Source of the DNA: Nocardia abscessus NBRC 100374 | GTDB lineage: Bacteria > Actinomycetota > Actinomycetes > Mycobacteriales > Mycobacteriaceae | DNA length: 64,000 bases | NCBI RefSeq assembly: GCF_000308455.1 | Contig: NZ_BAFP01000047.1 | Location: 1 to 64,000, forward strand | Reading direction: 5' to 3' | Shown: positions 36,586 through 45,657 of the stretch, one piece after another | Layout of the letters: every line of letters begins with the position of its first letter | Position numbering within the stretch: the first letter of the stretch is position 1 | Translations under genes and position numbers: made by a program | Notes under the pieces: generated by a model | Databases searched by the model: none | What the model saw: only the letters and a program-made list of their open reading frames with translations | Told to the model about the DNA's origin: nothing

Positions 36586-38556
36586 CTAGGGCAGCGCGAC
36601 GATCGTGACCGTGTCGCCAGCTTCGAGGTTGACTCCGATGGCCGGGGTCTGCGAGACCACCAGCGAGCTGTCCGACTTGGCCAACTGTTTCACCTCGACT
36701 TGCAAGCCGAGGCTTTCCAGCTTGGTGCGGGCGTTGCCGACGGTCCACCCGCGTACATCGGGCATCTGCAGGGCATTGGACACCAGCAGGACGACGCCGT
36801 CGCCGGACTGGATGGTGGCGCCCGCGGCCGGCTGGGTGCCGATCGCCTTGTCCGCTTCGACGGCGCGGTCGAACTGAGTCGTGGTCTCGCGAATCGCGAT
36901 TCCGGCGTCGGTGAGGATCTTGGTGGCCTCGGCGGTCGATTTGCCGCGCACGTCCGGGATCTTCACCGGCTTCGACCCCTTGCTGCGGTACACCTTCACC
37001 TGCGCGCCGAGCGGCAGCACCGTCCCCGGCCTCGGCTCCACCCGTGCCACCGTTCCCTTGGGCGCTGAGCTCGACTCCTCCCCGGCGTCGACCGGTTGCA
37101 AGCCGTTGTCCCGGATCAACTGATTGACCTTCGACGTCTGATCACCCGCTTTGACGTCCGGCACCTTGGGCTTGCCGTTGGAGACCAGGACGGCGACCGT
37201 GGAGCCCTGGGTGATCTTGGATCCGGCCGACGGGTCGCTGCCGACCACGCCACCGACCGGGATCGTGTCCGACGCCTTCTGCCGGATCTCGGTCTCGAAC
37301 CCGGCGTTCTGCAGGGTGGTGACCGCCTTGTCGGTGTCCAGCCCGGCGATCGGCGGCACGGCCGTGTAGCGGCCCACACCCAGCCACCAGCCACCGATAC
37401 CGACCACCAACGTGAGAATCGCGACGATGGCCACCCACAGCCAGACCGTGCGCCGGGACCGGTTGAGTTCGTCGGCATAGGGCGGGTACGGCGACGCGGG
37501 GTGGGCTTGGCGCACCGGTTGCGGCGGACGATCGTAGGCGTCCGGCGGGTAGTCGAGCCGGGGCCGCTGGGCGGTGACCACTCTGGTGTGCTGCACCGGC
37601 TGCGCTGCCGGAGGCTCGTGGGCCGACGCCCCGGCGAACTCCGGCCGGTCGTCGTGATCCGGCTGGACGGTTCGGTAGCCGGCGCTGAGATGTTCGGCGG
37701 ACTCCTGCGGCGCGGGCACCCGGTAGGAGGGCAGTTGCAGCGCGACGCCGATCTGGCGCAGCGCGGCGGCCATCTCGTTCGCGTCCGCGAACCGATGCGC
37801 CGGCTCGCGTGCGGTCGCCTTGGCGACCAGTTCGTCGAACTCCGGCGGCACCCCGGAGATGAATCCGCTCGGGCTCGGCACGTCGTTCTCGATGCGCTGA
37901 TAGGCCACCGAGATCGAAGTGTCGCCGGTGAACGGAACCCGGCCGGTGAGCAATTCGAAGATCAGCAAGCCGAAGGAGTAGACGTCGCTGCGTGCGTCGG
38001 CGGAGCCGCTGGTGACCTGCTCGGGCGACAGATAAGCGGCGGTGCCGAGGATGACGCTCGCCGACGTGGTGTTCGCCGCGGCCACCGCGCGCACCAACCC
38101 GAAATCGGCGATCTTCACCTCGCCCGCGTCGGAGATCAGCACGTTCTCCGGCTTGATGTCGCGATGCACCAGACCCGCCGAATGCGCGACGCCGATCGCC
38201 GCGAGCACCGGCTCGGCGACGGCGCGCACCGCGTGCGGCGGCATCGGGCCGCGTTCGCGCAGCAACTCGCGCAGTGTGCCGCCCTCGACCAGCTCCATGA
38301 TCAGGAACGGGTGGTCACCGTCGACGCCCTGGTCGTACACCGCGACCAGCGACGGATGCTTGAGTTTGGCGACCGCGCGCGCCTCGAACTCGAACCGGGA
38401 CAGGAACTGCGGATCGCCGGCGAACTTCGGATCCATCACCTTGATGGCGACCGGCCGGTCCAGGCGGGTGTCCACCCCGCGGAAGACCATCGACATTCCG
38501 CCGCGGGCGATCGGCGCATCGATCCGATAGCGCCCTTCCAGCATCTGGCCGATCAA
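36586..38556 (-). CDS. pknL: Ser/Thr protein kinase PknL with four PASTA domains
   Basis: A 656-residue receptor kinase. The kinase domain (about 8-275) has ARGGMSMV, K39 in AIKVMD, H131-R-D133 in HRDIKPEN, DFG and GTAAYLSPEQ, so it should be active. After a Pro-rich juxtamembrane linker comes one membrane span (about 371-392) and four extracellular PASTA repeats (about 398-656) that may bind cell-wall fragments. M. tuberculosis PknL lacks PASTA repeats; corynebacterial PknL has them. I chose TTG 38556 because GGAGGA lies exactly 6 nt upstream; GTG 38577 would place that Shine-Dalgarno inside the gene. Divergent from its presumed DNA-binding substrate. Confidence 0.9.
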   Translation of the reverse strand: MIGQMLEGRYRIDAPIARGGMSMVFRGVDTRLDRPVAIKVMDPKFAGDPQFLSRFEFEARAVAKLKHPSLVAVYDQGVDGDHPFLIMELVEGGTLRELLRERGPMPPHAVRAVAEPVLAAIGVAHSAGLVHRDIKPENVLISDAGEVKIADFGLVRAVAAANTTSASVILGTAAYLSPEQVTSGSADARSDVYSFGLLIFELLTGRVPFTGDTSISVAYQRIENDVPSPSGFISGVPPEFDELVAKATAREPAHRFADANEMAAALRQIGVALQLPSYRVPAPQESAEHLSAGYRTVQPDHDDRPEFAGASAHEPPAAQPVQHTRVVTAQRPRLDYPPDAYDRPPQPVRQAHPASPYPPYADELNRSRRTVWLWVAIVAILTLVVGIGGWWLGVGRYTAVPPIAGLDTDKAVTTLQNAGFETEIRQKASDTIPVGGVVGSDPSAGSKITQGSTVAVLVSNGKPKVPDVKAGDQTSKVNQLIRDNGLQPVDAGEESSSAPKGTVARVEPRPGTVLPLGAQVKVYRSKGSKPVKIPDVRGKSTAEATKILTDAGIAIRETTTQFDRAVEADKAIGTQPAAGATIQSGDGVVLLVSNALQMPDVRGWTVGNARTKLESLGLQVEVKQLAKSDSSLVVSQTPAIGVNLEAGDTVTIVALP

Positions 38557-38674
38557 GAGAAGTCCTCCGGCTTTCACAATGTTCGCCGCTGGGTGCGGCC
38601 CCCACGATGGTATCGACTCCCACCACCCCGGGTGTCTCACGACGTGCGGCGCGGCACCGTCTACCGTTATCCGC

Positions 38675-39043
38675 GTGAGTGCATTTCCCTGCAGTGACGA
38701 CGTCGTTCCGCAGTCGGTGACCTTGGTGCCGCTGCCGGAGGTGGCCGACCGGCTCGGGCTGGTGGTGACCCGGGTCCATCAGATGCTGCGTGACCATCAA
38801 CTGATCGCCGTCCGCAGAGACGGTGTGGCGGGCGTCCCGGAGCGTTTCTTCGACGACACCGGCGCGGTCGTGAAACACCTGCCCGGCCTGATCACCGTGA
38901 TGCGCGACGCGAAGTACACCGACGAGGAGATCCTGGAATGGATCTTCACCGAAGACGAGAGCCTCCCCGGCAAACCCGTCGACGCCCTGCACGGTCCCTT
39001 GGCCCGCGAAGTCCTGCGCCGGGCGGCCGCGGATCCGTTCTGA
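38675..39043 (+). CDS. DNA-binding PknL partner (Rv2175c-like)
   Basis: A 122-residue winged-helix protein: LVPLPEVADRLGLVVTRVHQMLRDHQLIAVRRDG is a helix-turn-helix with wing, and the C-terminal half (GLITVMRDAKYTDEEILEWIFTEDESLPGKPVDAL) is a helical partner domain. In M. tuberculosis Rv2175c binds DNA and is phosphorylated by PknL, and its gene is adjacent to pknL. A Thr/Ser-rich N-terminus (VSAFPCSDDVVPQSVT) may contain the phosphorylated site by analogy. GTG 38675 is about 120 bp from the pknL start, in divergent orientation. Confidence 0.87.
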   Translation: MSAFPCSDDVVPQSVTLVPLPEVADRLGLVVTRVHQMLRDHQLIAVRRDGVAGVPERFFDDTGAVVKHLPGLITVMRDAKYTDEEILEWIFTEDESLPGKPVDALHGPLAREVLRRAAADPF

Positions 39044-39059
39044 ATCTTTGGCCGCGCGG

Positions 39060-39860
39060 GCGCGAACGGAACATGCTAGGTCTCGCTTCGCTCGAAACCG
39101 GTGGTTGAGCTGGTGTGGTTGCGTGCTGCGGGGACCGTGTCGTCCGAAGGTTTGCCGTTGCGGGTGGTCGAGTGTTCGCGGCTTGTTCCTTCGTCGCATA
39201 CGCGGCGGCCGGTCGGGCGCGAGCTGGGCGGTGTTGGTTTTTAGCGCCTGCGAACGGGCAATGCTAGGTCTCGCTTCGCTCGAGACCGGTGGTTGGGCCG
39301 GTGTGGTTGCGTGCGGTGTGGGCCGTGACGCCTGAAAGGATCGCCGTTGATGTGGCGGTAGGGCGAGTGTTCGCCGCCCGCTCCTTTGTCACTTGTGCGT
39401 CGCCGCTTGGACGTGAGCCGGGCTGTGTGGGTTTCCGGCTCTTGCGGCGCGGGGTGTCGCGGTCCGTTTGGGGCACGCACGGAACATGCTAGGTCTCGCT
39501 TCGCTCGAGACCGGTGGTTGGGCCGGTGTGGTTGCGTGCGGTGTGGGCCGCGACGCCTGAAAGGATCGCCGTTGATGTGGCGGTAGGGCGAGTGTTCGCC
39601 GCCCGCTCCTTTGTCGCTTGCGCGGTGGCCGCTCGGACGTGAGCCGGGCTGTGTTGGGTTCAGCGTCGGCGGCGCTGGGTGTTCGCGGTCCCTTAGTGGC
39701 TTCGCGAACGGGCGCATGTTCGGTCTCGCTTTGTTGGAGACCGGTGGTTGGGCTGGTGTGGTTGCGTGCGGTGGGGCCGTGTCGCCTGAAAGTTTGCCGT
39801 TGATGTGGCGGTGGGGCGGATGTTCGCCGCTTGCTCCTTTGTCGCGGGTGGGCGGCGGTG
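39060..39860. repeat. Array of four dispersed-type repeats (copies B1-B4) in an 862-bp gene-free stretch
   Basis: The core ATGCTAGGTCTCGCTTCGCT begins at 39073, 39261 and 39486, and a diverged copy at 39716; intervals are 188, 225 and 230 bp. Each core is followed by GGTGGTTG(G/A)G, GGTGTGGTTGCGTGC and an (A/G)GGCGAGTGTTCGCCGC-like block. The same units occur at 21.8-21.96 kb. The long minus-strand open frame passing through them is readthrough from the 3' end of crtB, in which the repeats read RAKRDLACSVR. No gene, tRNA or CRISPR structure is seen in 39044-39905. Confidence 0.85.
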
Positions 39861-39905
39861 CCAGAGGAGTTGCTGGGCGCGGCGGACAGATAGGTGCGGC
39901 CTGGT

Positions 39906-40940
39906 CTAAGGCGCGGAGAGGCGGGGGAGTCGGTTGCGGAGGGTGGCGGTGGTGAATTCGGTGGCGGCTATGCGGAGACGGTGGTGGCGGGGGACTGCGG
40001 CGCGGTGGTCGAAGACGGCGTAGTCGCTGCGTTCGATGTGGCGCAGGATGTCGGCGTAGAGGGTGGCCGCGGTGCGGATGGCGGGGCGCACTCGGGATTC
40101 GAGCAGGTCGATGCCGGGTTCGGCGCGGCGGTAGAGATCGCGGTTGACCGCGATGAGGTGGGCGAGGGCACGGCGCACGCGCGGATCGGTGCGTCCGGTG
40201 CGGTGGCACTCGCGCAGCAGGTCGTGGTCGACGCCGAACGCGGTGAGGGCGTCGGCGGGCAGGTAGATCCGGTCGCGGTCGAGGTCCTCGGCGACATCGC
40301 GCAGGAAGTTGGTCAGCTGGAACGCCTCGCCGAGCGCGGCGGCGGACGGCTCGGCCTCCTCCACCGGGACGACCGTGCCGAGCACCGGGAGCAGTTGCAA
40401 TCCGATCGCGGCCGCGGAGCCGCGCATGTATTCGCGCAACTCGGCCATGGTCGCGTAGCGGTTCCGGAAGCCCGGCGCACCCGGCGCGTCCATGCGCATG
40501 GAATCCAGGAACGTCCAGAAGTGCTGTGCGGCAATGCCGTAGCGGTGGATGGTGTGGGTGACGGCGGCCAGGACGAGCGTGCGCGGCCGTTGGTCGGCTT
40601 CCCACGCCCGGCCGTGCTCGGTATCCGTGCCAGAAGGGAGCGGAGCACTGATCGAAGTGCCCGTCTCGCTGGGGCCCGATCCGAGCGCGGCGCGCAGGTC
40701 CCGCTCGATCAGGTCCAGTTCCGCTGCCGGATCCTCGTGCGCCGCGGGTCGGCCCGCACGGTCCACGACGTCGTCCACCATTCGCGCGAACGCGTAGAGG
40801 GCGTGCACCGCGGGGCGGCGCTCGGCCGACAGCAGCCGGGTGGCCAGAAAATAGGTTCGGCCGTGGGTGGCGGCGATCTGCCTGCACTCGCGGTAGGCGA
40901 GCGGGAGCAGGGCGGAACCCGGTAGAAGGCCTTCGGTCAT
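39906..40940 (-). CDS. crtB: Phytoene synthase
   Basis: A 344-residue trans-isoprenyl diphosphate synthase of the head-to-head type. The first Asp-rich motif is DDVVD (residues 56-60), the second is LRDVAEDLDRDRIYLP (around 205), and FQLTNFLRD is the usual preceding helix. It condenses two geranylgeranyl diphosphates to phytoene. Its start ATG 40940 overlaps the mptA stop by 4 bp. The stop lies just before the repeat array. Confidence 0.93.
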   Translation of the reverse strand: MTEGLLPGSALLPLAYRECRQIAATHGRTYFLATRLLSAERRPAVHALYAFARMVDDVVDRAGRPAAHEDPAAELDLIERDLRAALGSGPSETGTSISAPLPSGTDTEHGRAWEADQRPRTLVLAAVTHTIHRYGIAAQHFWTFLDSMRMDAPGAPGFRNRYATMAELREYMRGSAAAIGLQLLPVLGTVVPVEEAEPSAAALGEAFQLTNFLRDVAEDLDRDRIYLPADALTAFGVDHDLLRECHRTGRTDPRVRRALAHLIAVNRDLYRRAEPGIDLLESRVRPAIRTAATLYADILRHIERSDYAVFDHRAAVPRHHRLRIAATEFTTATLRNRLPRLSAP

Positions 40941-42655
40941 GGAGTGGCGGGCGAAGCGGCGGCGTCGCCGGAGGTGACCGCGACGTTGCTCGGCGGCGCG
41001 GCGCGCAGGCGCAGTGGGTCCACCGTGCGCAGCGACAGCGCCGCCACCACCGCGGCGAAGGTGGCCGCGACGACGTGCCAGAAGTTGTACAGGCCGATCG
41101 AACCGTCCGGCTGGAAGACCAGCATGAGCCAGGTACACACGCCGACCAGGCCCATCAGCGTCGTGGTGGACAGCGCGAATCCGGCGGCCAGCGCGAGCGG
41201 CCAGGAGTAGTACCAGGGCAGTGCGGCGGGCGAGAGGATGACGATCGCGACGAACGCGATCAGGATGCCCAGCACCGCTTCGCGCTCGCTGTGCCGGAAT
41301 CGCCACCAGGTCCAGGCCAGCACCGCGACCAGGGCCAGCGCGCACATCGCGCGGGTCACCTCGAGCACCGATTCCAGCCGCAGCGGGGTGACCCAGGTGA
41401 TCGCGTGCGCCATCCCGGTCGGCAGCGACAGCCAGTTGATGATCTTCTTCGACCCGGACAGCGCGGTCAGCCAGCCGATGCCGACCCCGGCGATGGCCGA
41501 GGCGGCGACGAAGACGACGGCGAACACGCTCAGGCCGAGCCCCGCGATCTTGGCGAACATCAGCGCCGGATGCGGCATGTCCTCGGTCGGCTCCGCGGCG
41601 TCGCCTGGTTGCTCGCTGGCGGGCAGATGCGCCGGATCGCGCCCGACCCGCTGTGCGGCGCGGCGTTCGCGTTCGTGCAGCATCCAGATCCACACCAGGA
41701 ACGGCAGCGCCACGCCCGCGGTCGCCTTGATGGCCACGCCGATCGCGACGACCACGATGCCGGCCACGTGATGGCGTTCCAGCACCAGTGCGATGCCCGC
41801 GCACATCAGGCCGACCATCAGCATCTCGTTGTGCACGCCGCCGATCAGGTGGATCAGCACCAGCGGGTTGAGCACCGCCAGCCACAGCGCCACGGTGGGC
41901 TTGCCGCCGAGGTGCTTGGTCAGATACGGCACCGCCCACATCATCAGCGCGAGGCCGGGCAGCATGACCAGCCGCATCGCGATGGTGCCCGCCACCACGT
42001 TGTCGCCGGTCACGGCGGTGATGGCACGTCCGAGCAGCAGGAAGACCGGGCCGTAGGGCGCGGTGGTCGTGGTCCACACCGGACTCACGTTGTCCAGCAG
42101 CACACCGGGATTCGCCACCGGCCCGACCTGGTAGGGGTCGAAACCGTCGCGCAGCAGCGCGCCCTGGGCGAGGTAGGAGTAGGCGTCGCGGCTGAACATC
42201 GGCACGGCGAACAGCAGCGGCGCGATCCAGATGCCGACGATGGCGCGCAGCTCGTTGAGCGTCACTTCCGCGCCGGTCCGGTCGCCCGTGCCGATCGTGG
42301 CGCGCCCGAGCCGGACCCAGGCGGTGATCATGAGCAGCACGCCGATCCAGATGCAGATCGTGGACAGCGCGTAGCCGTGCCCGAAGCGCAGCCAGGACAG
42401 GTGCATGGCCTCGAGCAGCGGGTCCCGCTTGCGGACGCTGCCCGCGCCGAACCCGCCGAACGTGATCATGATCGCGCCGAAGAAACCGAGCAGGGCGGCG
42501 TGACCCTCCGGGCTTCTGGCGAAGTCGGCGGAGGCGCGCATCCACCACAGGGCGCCACGGGGGGTGGCCGAATCGCGGCGTGCGGAGGCGGGCGACGAGT
42601 GGTCGGTGACACCGGTGGAGGCGGCCTCTGCGGTGCGCGTTTCGGGGGATGCCAT
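40937..42655 (-). CDS. mptA: Alpha-(1->6)-mannopyranosyltransferase MptA
   Basis: A 572-residue polytopic GT-C glycosyltransferase with about 12 membrane helices. The first periplasmic loop carries FSRDAYSYLAQGALLRDGFDPY, the GT-C D-x-D/D-like motif region, and the second has YGPVFLLLGRAI. It uses decaprenylphosphoryl-mannose to extend the mannan backbone of lipomannan/lipoarabinomannan. M. tuberculosis Rv2174 lies next to idsA2 and metF, as here, but in this window crtI and crtB lie on both sides. ATG 42655; coupled to crtB by an ATGA overlap. Confidence 0.9.
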   Translation of the reverse strand: MASPETRTAEAASTGVTDHSSPASARRDSATPRGALWWMRASADFARSPEGHAALLGFFGAIMITFGGFGAGSVRKRDPLLEAMHLSWLRFGHGYALSTICIWIGVLLMITAWVRLGRATIGTGDRTGAEVTLNELRAIVGIWIAPLLFAVPMFSRDAYSYLAQGALLRDGFDPYQVGPVANPGVLLDNVSPVWTTTTAPYGPVFLLLGRAITAVTGDNVVAGTIAMRLVMLPGLALMMWAVPYLTKHLGGKPTVALWLAVLNPLVLIHLIGGVHNEMLMVGLMCAGIALVLERHHVAGIVVVAIGVAIKATAGVALPFLVWIWMLHERERRAAQRVGRDPAHLPASEQPGDAAEPTEDMPHPALMFAKIAGLGLSVFAVVFVAASAIAGVGIGWLTALSGSKKIINWLSLPTGMAHAITWVTPLRLESVLEVTRAMCALALVAVLAWTWWRFRHSEREAVLGILIAFVAIVILSPAALPWYYSWPLALAAGFALSTTTLMGLVGVCTWLMLVFQPDGSIGLYNFWHVVAATFAAVVAALSLRTVDPLRLRAAPPSNVAVTSGDAAASPATP

Positions 42656-42718
42656 CTGGTGTCGGTCCCCCCGAGTGGTCGGCGGTCGCAACCGCGAGCG
42701 AATAGGTCGGCGCTTAGT

Positions 42719-44302
42719 TTACGGCGTCGCTTCGAACACTATCCGGCTGGTGCGGGGGGTTCCACGCGAAGCACGCCCGAACTCGCCCGCTATGCGGTTT
42801 GCCGCCAGTTTTCCGGATAACAGCGCGGTCGGCACGCCGACGCCAGGAGTGGTGCCGCAACCGGCGATAACCACGTTGTCGCTCGAACGCGGGAAATTGC
42901 TCGGTCGAAACGGACCGGTTTGCCGGAAAAGGTGGGCCGCGGAGAACGGTGTGCCGGCCAGCATGCCGTGGTCGAACCACGTTTGCGGCGTGTCGAGCCG
43001 GTCGACGGCGAAGTGCTCGGCGATGCCCCGATAGCCGCGCGCTTCCAGCACGGTGAGCAGCTCGCGGAGGTAGGCGGGTCCGAGCCGCGGCCAGTCCAGT
43101 GGCGCCGCCGACAGATTCGGGCAGGGCGCGAGCACCGAGAACGGTTCGTATCGTTCGCCGTCGCGGGTAATGAACAGGTCGGAATCGGTCAGGGCGGGCC
43201 GGGTCAGCAGGAGGGAGGGGTCGCTCATCAACTTGCCGCGGCCGCGGCGGGCGGTGATCTCGGTGAACGTCTGGTCCCAGGCCTGGCCGAACTCGATGGT
43301 GTGATGCGCCTGCACGGGCCAGCGTGCCGCGACCGCGGCGGGGACGGTGCCGTGCGCGACGACCGCGGACGGCGAGGCGCGCAGCCCGCGCCGGGGTCGC
43401 ACGCCGAAGCGGTCGAGCGACCCGAGGTCGGCGGTGAGCACGAGCGCGTCGCAGTCGAACGAACGCCCGTCGGCGGTGCGGGCGCGCCGAGCCCGCCGGC
43501 CCGCATAGTCGATCCCGGTCACTTCGGCGTTCAGTTCCAGCGTGCCGCCCGCCTCGGTGAACGCATGCGCCAGCGCCGCGGCGATCGCCCGCATGCCGCC
43601 CTCGGGGAAGTAGACGCCGAGTGAGGTGTCCATGTGCGGGATCGCGCCGTAGACCGCGAGCGCCCGAGCGGGCGGCATACCCGCGTAGAGCGCCTGGAAG
43701 GTGAACAGCCGCGCCAGGCGCGGATCCCGCAGGAACTTGCGCACCTGCGGGCCGAGCCTGCCGAAGCCGCCGAGCCGCGCCAAATCGACCAGCGCGCGGC
43801 GCTTTTCCCGGAGGCGCACCAGATCCAGCGGCGAATCGAAGTTGGTGTCCATGAACTCGGTGAACTCGGCCGCGTAGACCCGTGCCAGCCACGCGCGCAG
43901 GCGCCGGTATCCGCGTGCTTCGGCCGGTCCGCAGGTCCGCTCGACCTCCGCGGCCATCGCGTCCGGATCGGCGAACACCCTGATCTCGGCGCCGTCGGCG
44001 AATCGCGCGTGATAGCCGGGCGCCAGCCGGTGGATGCGCAGCGGGGGCAGGCAGGTCTCCGGCGTGCGGCCGACGGCGGCGAGCGCGTCGGTGATCAGCT
44101 CGGGCAGGGTGAGCACGGTGGCGCCGGAATCGATGGCGTAGTCCCGGCCGCGGTAGCGTCCGACCCGGCCGCCGGGGTGGTCGGCCCGCTCGAGCACCGT
44201 GACCGTGTGACCGGCGCCGGTGAGATACAGGGCGGCCGACAGTCCGGCCAGACCCGCGCCGACGACGACAACGCGATCGGTCGGCCCCGCAACGGTTCTC
44301 AT
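42719..44302 (-). CDS. crtI: Phytoene desaturase
   Basis: A 527-residue FAD-dependent carotenoid desaturase. The N-terminal dinucleotide fold VVVGAGLAGLSAALYLTGAGHTVTVLER is followed by HPGGRVGRYRGRDYAIDSGATVLTLPEL; the C-terminal FAD segment (DNVVIAGCGTTPGVGVPTALLSGKLAA) is intact. It introduces double bonds into phytoene to give neurosporene or lycopene. It lies 37 bp behind idsA and 63 bp ahead of mptA, all on the minus strand, giving the order idsA-crtI-mptA-crtB. Start ATG 44302 has GAGAGGAA upstream. Confidence 0.93.
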   Translation of the reverse strand: MRTVAGPTDRVVVVGAGLAGLSAALYLTGAGHTVTVLERADHPGGRVGRYRGRDYAIDSGATVLTLPELITDALAAVGRTPETCLPPLRIHRLAPGYHARFADGAEIRVFADPDAMAAEVERTCGPAEARGYRRLRAWLARVYAAEFTEFMDTNFDSPLDLVRLREKRRALVDLARLGGFGRLGPQVRKFLRDPRLARLFTFQALYAGMPPARALAVYGAIPHMDTSLGVYFPEGGMRAIAAALAHAFTEAGGTLELNAEVTGIDYAGRRARRARTADGRSFDCDALVLTADLGSLDRFGVRPRRGLRASPSAVVAHGTVPAAVAARWPVQAHHTIEFGQAWDQTFTEITARRGRGKLMSDPSLLLTRPALTDSDLFITRDGERYEPFSVLAPCPNLSAAPLDWPRLGPAYLRELLTVLEARGYRGIAEHFAVDRLDTPQTWFDHGMLAGTPFSAAHLFRQTGPFRPSNFPRSSDNVVIAGCGTTPGVGVPTALLSGKLAANRIAGEFGRASRGTPRTSRIVFEATP

Positions 44303-44339
44303 CCGGTTCCTCTCTGTGTCGCGGCGCTGACCATCGCTC

Positions 44340-45473
44340 TCACGCCGCCCGCTTGGTCGCGGCCAGGGCCATCGCGCGCAGCCGTTCCTTGGCCACGGCC
44401 GTCGCCGAGCTGGCTTCGACGGCGGCCAGCCCGCTGTCGGTGAGTTCGGTGATCCGGCGTTCCACTTCGTCGACCGCCCCGAGTTCGACCAGCAGTGCGC
44501 GCAGCCGCTGTACCTGCTCGCCGCTCAGGTCGGTGCCGATACTCCCGCGCAGCAGCGCGGCCGCGGCCGGATCGGACTCGTCGGCGCGGCGCAGCGCCTC
44601 GGCCAGCAGCACGGTGCGCTTACCTTCTCGCAGGTCGTCGCCGGAGGGCTTGCCGGTCACCGCCGGGTCGCCGAACACACCCAACAGGTCGTCGCGCAGC
44701 TGGAAGGCGATGCCGATGGCGGTGCCGAACGTGCGGTAGGCGCCGATCAGCCCTTGATCGGCGGCGGCGATGGCGGCGCCGAGATGCAGCGGGCGTTCGA
44801 CGGTGTAGGCGGCGGTCTTGTAGCGGTTGATCCGCAACGCTGCCTCCACCGACTCGTCGCCGCCCGCCTCGCCGTTGACGTCGAGCAGCTGGCCGCCGAG
44901 CACCTCGGTGCGCATGTCGGCCCACACCGGCGCGAACCGGGCGACGGCCGCGGGCGCCAGACCGGACGCGTGCACCATGTCGTCGGCCCAGGACAGCGCC
45001 AGATCGCCGATCAGGATGGCCACGCTGGCGCCGAAGTGCGCCGAGTCGCCCGCCCACCCGCGGTCGCGGTGGCGCTGCTCGAAGTCGACGTGCACGGTGG
45101 GGAAGCGGCGGCGGGTGCGGGAGGAATCGATGATGTCGTCGTGGATCAGCGCGCACGCCTGGACGAGCTCGAGCGCGGAACAGGCGGTGAGCACCGCGGC
45201 GGCTTCGGGCGCGTGCGGATCGCCGCCCGCGCCGAGCCACCCGGTCCACGCGAACGCGGGCCTGGTGCGTTTGCCGCCGCGTAGGACGAACTGTTCCAGC
45301 GCGTCCGTGGCCTCGACGAAGACCGGACCGAGGCGCTCGGTCGTCGGGTGGCGGGTGGCGAAGAACCCGGTCAGGGCGTCTTCCACGGCGGTGACGAAGG
45401 CGGGGGTGCCCGGCTGGGGCACGGCGGGGCGCGGCGTCTGAGTCCCGGTTCCGGCGGACAGAGGAGCCTCCAA
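44340..45473 (-). CDS. idsA: Geranylgeranyl diphosphate synthase (IdsA family)
   Basis: A trans-isoprenyl diphosphate synthase of about 377 residues. LRGGKRTRP (residues 64-72) and the first Asp-rich motif D112-D-I-I-D116 with SSRTRRR, the second DDLLGVFGDP, are complete. It supplies C20 (possibly C15) diphosphate to phytoene synthase. The start is uncertain: TTG 45473 is used here, while CTG 45461, with GGAGG 5 nt upstream, is an alternative. It is the first gene of the carotenoid operon and is divergent from metF. Confidence 0.9.
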   Translation of the reverse strand: MEAPLSAGTGTQTPRPAVPQPGTPAFVTAVEDALTGFFATRHPTTERLGPVFVEATDALEQFVLRGGKRTRPAFAWTGWLGAGGDPHAPEAAAVLTACSALELVQACALIHDDIIDSSRTRRRFPTVHVDFEQRHRDRGWAGDSAHFGASVAILIGDLALSWADDMVHASGLAPAAVARFAPVWADMRTEVLGGQLLDVNGEAGGDESVEAALRINRYKTAAYTVERPLHLGAAIAAADQGLIGAYRTFGTAIGIAFQLRDDLLGVFGDPAVTGKPSGDDLREGKRTVLLAEALRRADESDPAAAALLRGSIGTDLSGEQVQRLRALLVELGAVDEVERRITELTDSGLAAVEASSATAVAKERLRAMALAATKRAA

Positions 45474-45657
45474 GGTCGTGCGGATGATGGACGCACGGGG
45501 TCGCGGAGGGTGCCCGGGCGCTGCGGGTGATTCGGGGCCGAGCGGAAACGGTCGCGCGTGTCGCCCGGCGTGGCGAACGGGTCGCCCGATGCGAAGAATA
45601 CGCGGGGTGTCCGAGCGACCCCGCGGGGCCGCCACCGGCCACCTCTACACTGAACCG

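Noticed and set aside
39060..39860. Possible CRISPR array
   Set aside because: Units are about 200 bp, mostly repeat, and diverged; no short direct repeat with unique spacers and no cas genes.
39241..40887. Long minus-strand open frame (over 500 residues) covering crtB's antisense-phase region and the repeats
   Set aside because: It lies in the wrong phase to crtB, has Arg/Pro/His-rich low-complexity content and is produced by high GC; crtB itself accounts for the coding.
40937..42548. Fusion of mptA and crtB into one protein
   Set aside because: Apparent continuity comes from an open frame in the wrong phase; the real genes overlap by an ATGA.
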